From the NCBI GenBank assembly GCA_004791255.1, contig SRUQ01000002.1, forward strand, positions 462,956-526,955: a stretch of DNA of 64,000 nucleotides. Reading direction: 5' to 3'. Position 1 is the stretch's first letter, and each line of letters begins with the position of its first letter. The stretch comes from a bacterium M00.F.Ca.ET.205.01.1.1. Its GTDB lineage: Bacteria; Pseudomonadota; Alphaproteobacteria; Rhizobiales; Rhizobiaceae. Below, in pieces: positions 62,145 through 64,000 of this stretch. The position numbers and the translations under genes are program-made. Below the pieces are notes generated by a model that had not been told where the DNA came from, searched no databases, and was given only the letters and a program-made list of their open reading frames with translations.

Positions 62145-63760
62145 TTATTTTAGTGGCACATATGAGCCGATAAAGCTTGATTGATTGGTGTATTCCATCA
62201 CGTTGGCATTGCCATATATACCGGCCTTCACAAAACTCGCTGAGCTTCCTGGAGGCGCCACAACAAACCCTGCTACCGGTTGTCCAAGCATGGCCGGAGT
62301 ATGCTTACCAACGACATTGCCCTGATATACTGAGAGTGTCATGTCAGAGACATCGCCGAGTCTTGCAAAGAAAGTATCTGGATGCACGCCATTGACGAAC
62401 GATGCTGGTGGCTCAGGCGTCAAGTGGATCATTGTATCAGGATGATAGCCCTTGAACAGGCTGCCAATGGTTGGAATTTCTGGAGCGGCAGCCGTCGAAA
62501 CTGGCGTCATGCCTGCCGCCCCAAATCCCGCAGCGCCGAGCAAGTTGGCGCCTTGCTTCATGCCAAGGGCTTCTGAGGTGTTCGCGGGCGCGTATGAACC
62601 GATATCGACTTTTCCTCCGGTAGCAAACGACACAAACCCTGATATTGAATTGTAAGCGCCGGCGAGATGGCTGCCGTAAAAGCTAGCAAAACTGAATTTT
62701 TCACCTTTTTTTAACTGAGGTCCAAGATCTTGAGCGATCTGCAATCTGTCCTGAGCATCCAAAGTAAGCTGATGGCTTAATTCTTTGGATTCTCCGCTCG
62801 TTTTGTCATTTATTCCCAGAGTTTTCCCCGTGACTGAGTCAACTTTGGTCTCGCCCGCATCTTGATGCCCATTGGGATCGCTTCTATTGACCGGGTCGTT
62901 CTGCGCATAGGCGTACCGGTTGGTGCCAACGCCGGGCAGCGTCGGATTCCAGTCATCCGGCGAGATGAAGCGCCCCAGCACCGGATCCATATACCGTGCA
63001 TTGAGATAGAGCAGGCCGGTCTCGGCATCGAAGCGCTCGCCGATGTAGCCCTTTTGCGTCTGGAAGCCGGTGTTGAGCTGTTCGCCATAGGTCGCATAGG
63101 TGGTGCCTTCCACCACGGTGCCCGACATGTCGGTGACAAGCCGCACCGAGGCCAGATGCTCGCGGTGCAGGAAGTATTTTGTCGTGCCGACCACCTTGAT
63201 GTCGGGATGCGGGTAGCGGGTGTAGATCTCCGCCCCCGGCGTCGCCGGATTGATCTCGACCGAAGCGTCGGGATAGAGCGTGGTGGCGAAGGTCGAGGTC
63301 TTCTTGGCGCGAGCGCCGTCCGGTCCATAGGCAAGGTTGACGGTGTTGGCGGCGAGGCTGACCGTCTTCAGCCGGTTCGCCTCGTCCCAGGTGAGCGTGC
63401 GGCTGCCGTCTGAGGTGAGGTTGCCATTGGCGTCATAGGCCATGGCATTGGCGCCAACCGTGATTGGCGCAGGCGGACGCGCGGCGCTCGCCGCGGGATA
63501 GACGTAAGTGCCGGCAACGCGGGTGCGCGAGACCATGTTGTCGTTGGCGGCATAGACGAAGGTTTCGTCGAGCGTGTTGTCGCCGAGATTGTCCGCCGAG
63601 ATCAGCCGGTCGGCATTGTCATAGACATAGTTCCAGCTGCCGGGCGCGGACGCGCCGACAATGTTGGTGATGCGGCCGAGAGCGTCGCGCGTGTACTGCC
63701 GGTCCAATATCGTGACGGCGCCAAGCGCGGTGGTGATGCGCGTCAACCAGCGCCGCGTCG
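62145..63760 (-). pseudogene. 3' part of an RHS-repeat toxin gene, interrupted by a RAYT element
   Basis: The frame continues to the element edge (codons TRRW stand before the TTG at 63746), so the gene was cut by insertion. Contents: YD-repeats ([32 protein letters not shown]), then the RHS core ([50 protein letters not shown]) and the core end RSDPNGH. The last about 240 residues are a variable toxin tip that I do not recognise ([32 protein letters not shown]). Such proteins deliver polymorphic toxins against neighbours. Confidence 0.8.
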
Positions 63761-64000
63761 GAATTACGGTGACAGTGCACTATTTGCCTGCTGTCGCCTG
63801 CCGCGCTTCCCCGGTTTTACGACTCTTCCGGTTTGTTCAGCGATCCGGTTTTGAAACGCCTCGCCGCCAACCGGCCTTCCGACGCTCTCGGCTTTGCGCA
63901 GCGCGTCGAAAGCCGCGACATCCGTCTCGATCAGGTCGAACAACCCCGCCGGCGACGGCAGCCGGTCGTTCATCGGCTCCAGATTGGTGACACCATCGTT
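63761..64000 (-). mobile_element. RAYT element, copy 2, continuing past the window edge
   Basis: Begins with the same 22-bp end (63761-63782) and repeats about 220 bp of copy 1 with few differences. The leftward transposase frame (C-terminus of the Y1 transposase: [18 protein letters not shown]...) is open to the window edge, so this copy may be intact. It interrupts the RHS gene. Confidence 0.8.

Overview
The window looks like a chromosomal stretch of an alphaproteobacterium of the order Rhizobiales, most like Mesorhizobium. The support is GC-rich codon use, nor and cbb3 gene orders seen in rhizobia, FNR/FixK- and NnrR-type boxes, and a palindromic intergenic repeat at 46725-46880 of a kind I recall from Mesorhizobium genomes. 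Genus is an inference. I found no rRNA, complete tRNA or CRISPR array.

Layout. (1) 1-13.3 kb is accessory: a cut-off membrane protein divergent from a 2177-aa DUF4011 helicase / Vsr-like nuclease / DUF3320 protein (probable anti-phage protein). It is followed by small orphan genes and a leftward operon encoding a TnsA-like protein, a soluble FtsH-like AAA+ zinc protease and a small protein, with a GTTC-N7-GTTC LexA-type box in front. (2) 13.5-28.3 kb is respiration: norEFCBQD (nitric oxide reductase) with NnrR-type boxes, convergent hemN, then ccoNOQP, a small membrane protein, a DUF2189 protein and ccoIS. Together they give NO detoxification, anaerobic heme synthesis and a high-affinity cbb3 oxidase with its copper pump. 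ccoG and ccoH are absent. (3) 28.3-32.8 kb holds decayed fragments, a DUF6455 protein, a TehA/TDT transporter and a cytochrome P450 behind a consensus FNR/FixK box.

(4) 33-46.6 kb is a genomic island: a truncated nuclease, a ParD/ParE-like toxin-antitoxin pair, an IS1595-type transposase remnant, and a CRISPR-less Tn7-like module (tnsA, tnsB, tnsC, tniQ). Behind tniQ lie a HEPN-type Abi protein translationally coupled to a tiny upstream ORF, several orphan genes, and an AT-richer gene for a PD-(D/E)xK nuclease-like protein. It ends in the 3' fragment of a VOC-family gene. (5) 46.7-60 kb is core-like: three leftward envelope genes, then a type II secretion locus in two convergent units (gspL-M-N-K-E-F-H-I-J rightward; gspD-O-G leftward). 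(6) 60-64 kb carries an AT-rich orphan gene and the 3' tip of an RHS toxin gene with a candidate immunity gene, framed by two same-orientation copies of a REP-associated tyrosine transposase element, one of which interrupts the RHS gene.

A recurring theme is a family of four small proteins sharing a G-x-G-[AS]-L-...-P C-terminal motif (7812-8180, 8954-9448, 34863-35213, 44112-44477), all in the accessory regions. With the LexA-box operon and the Tn7-like island this is the most promising undescribed biology here.
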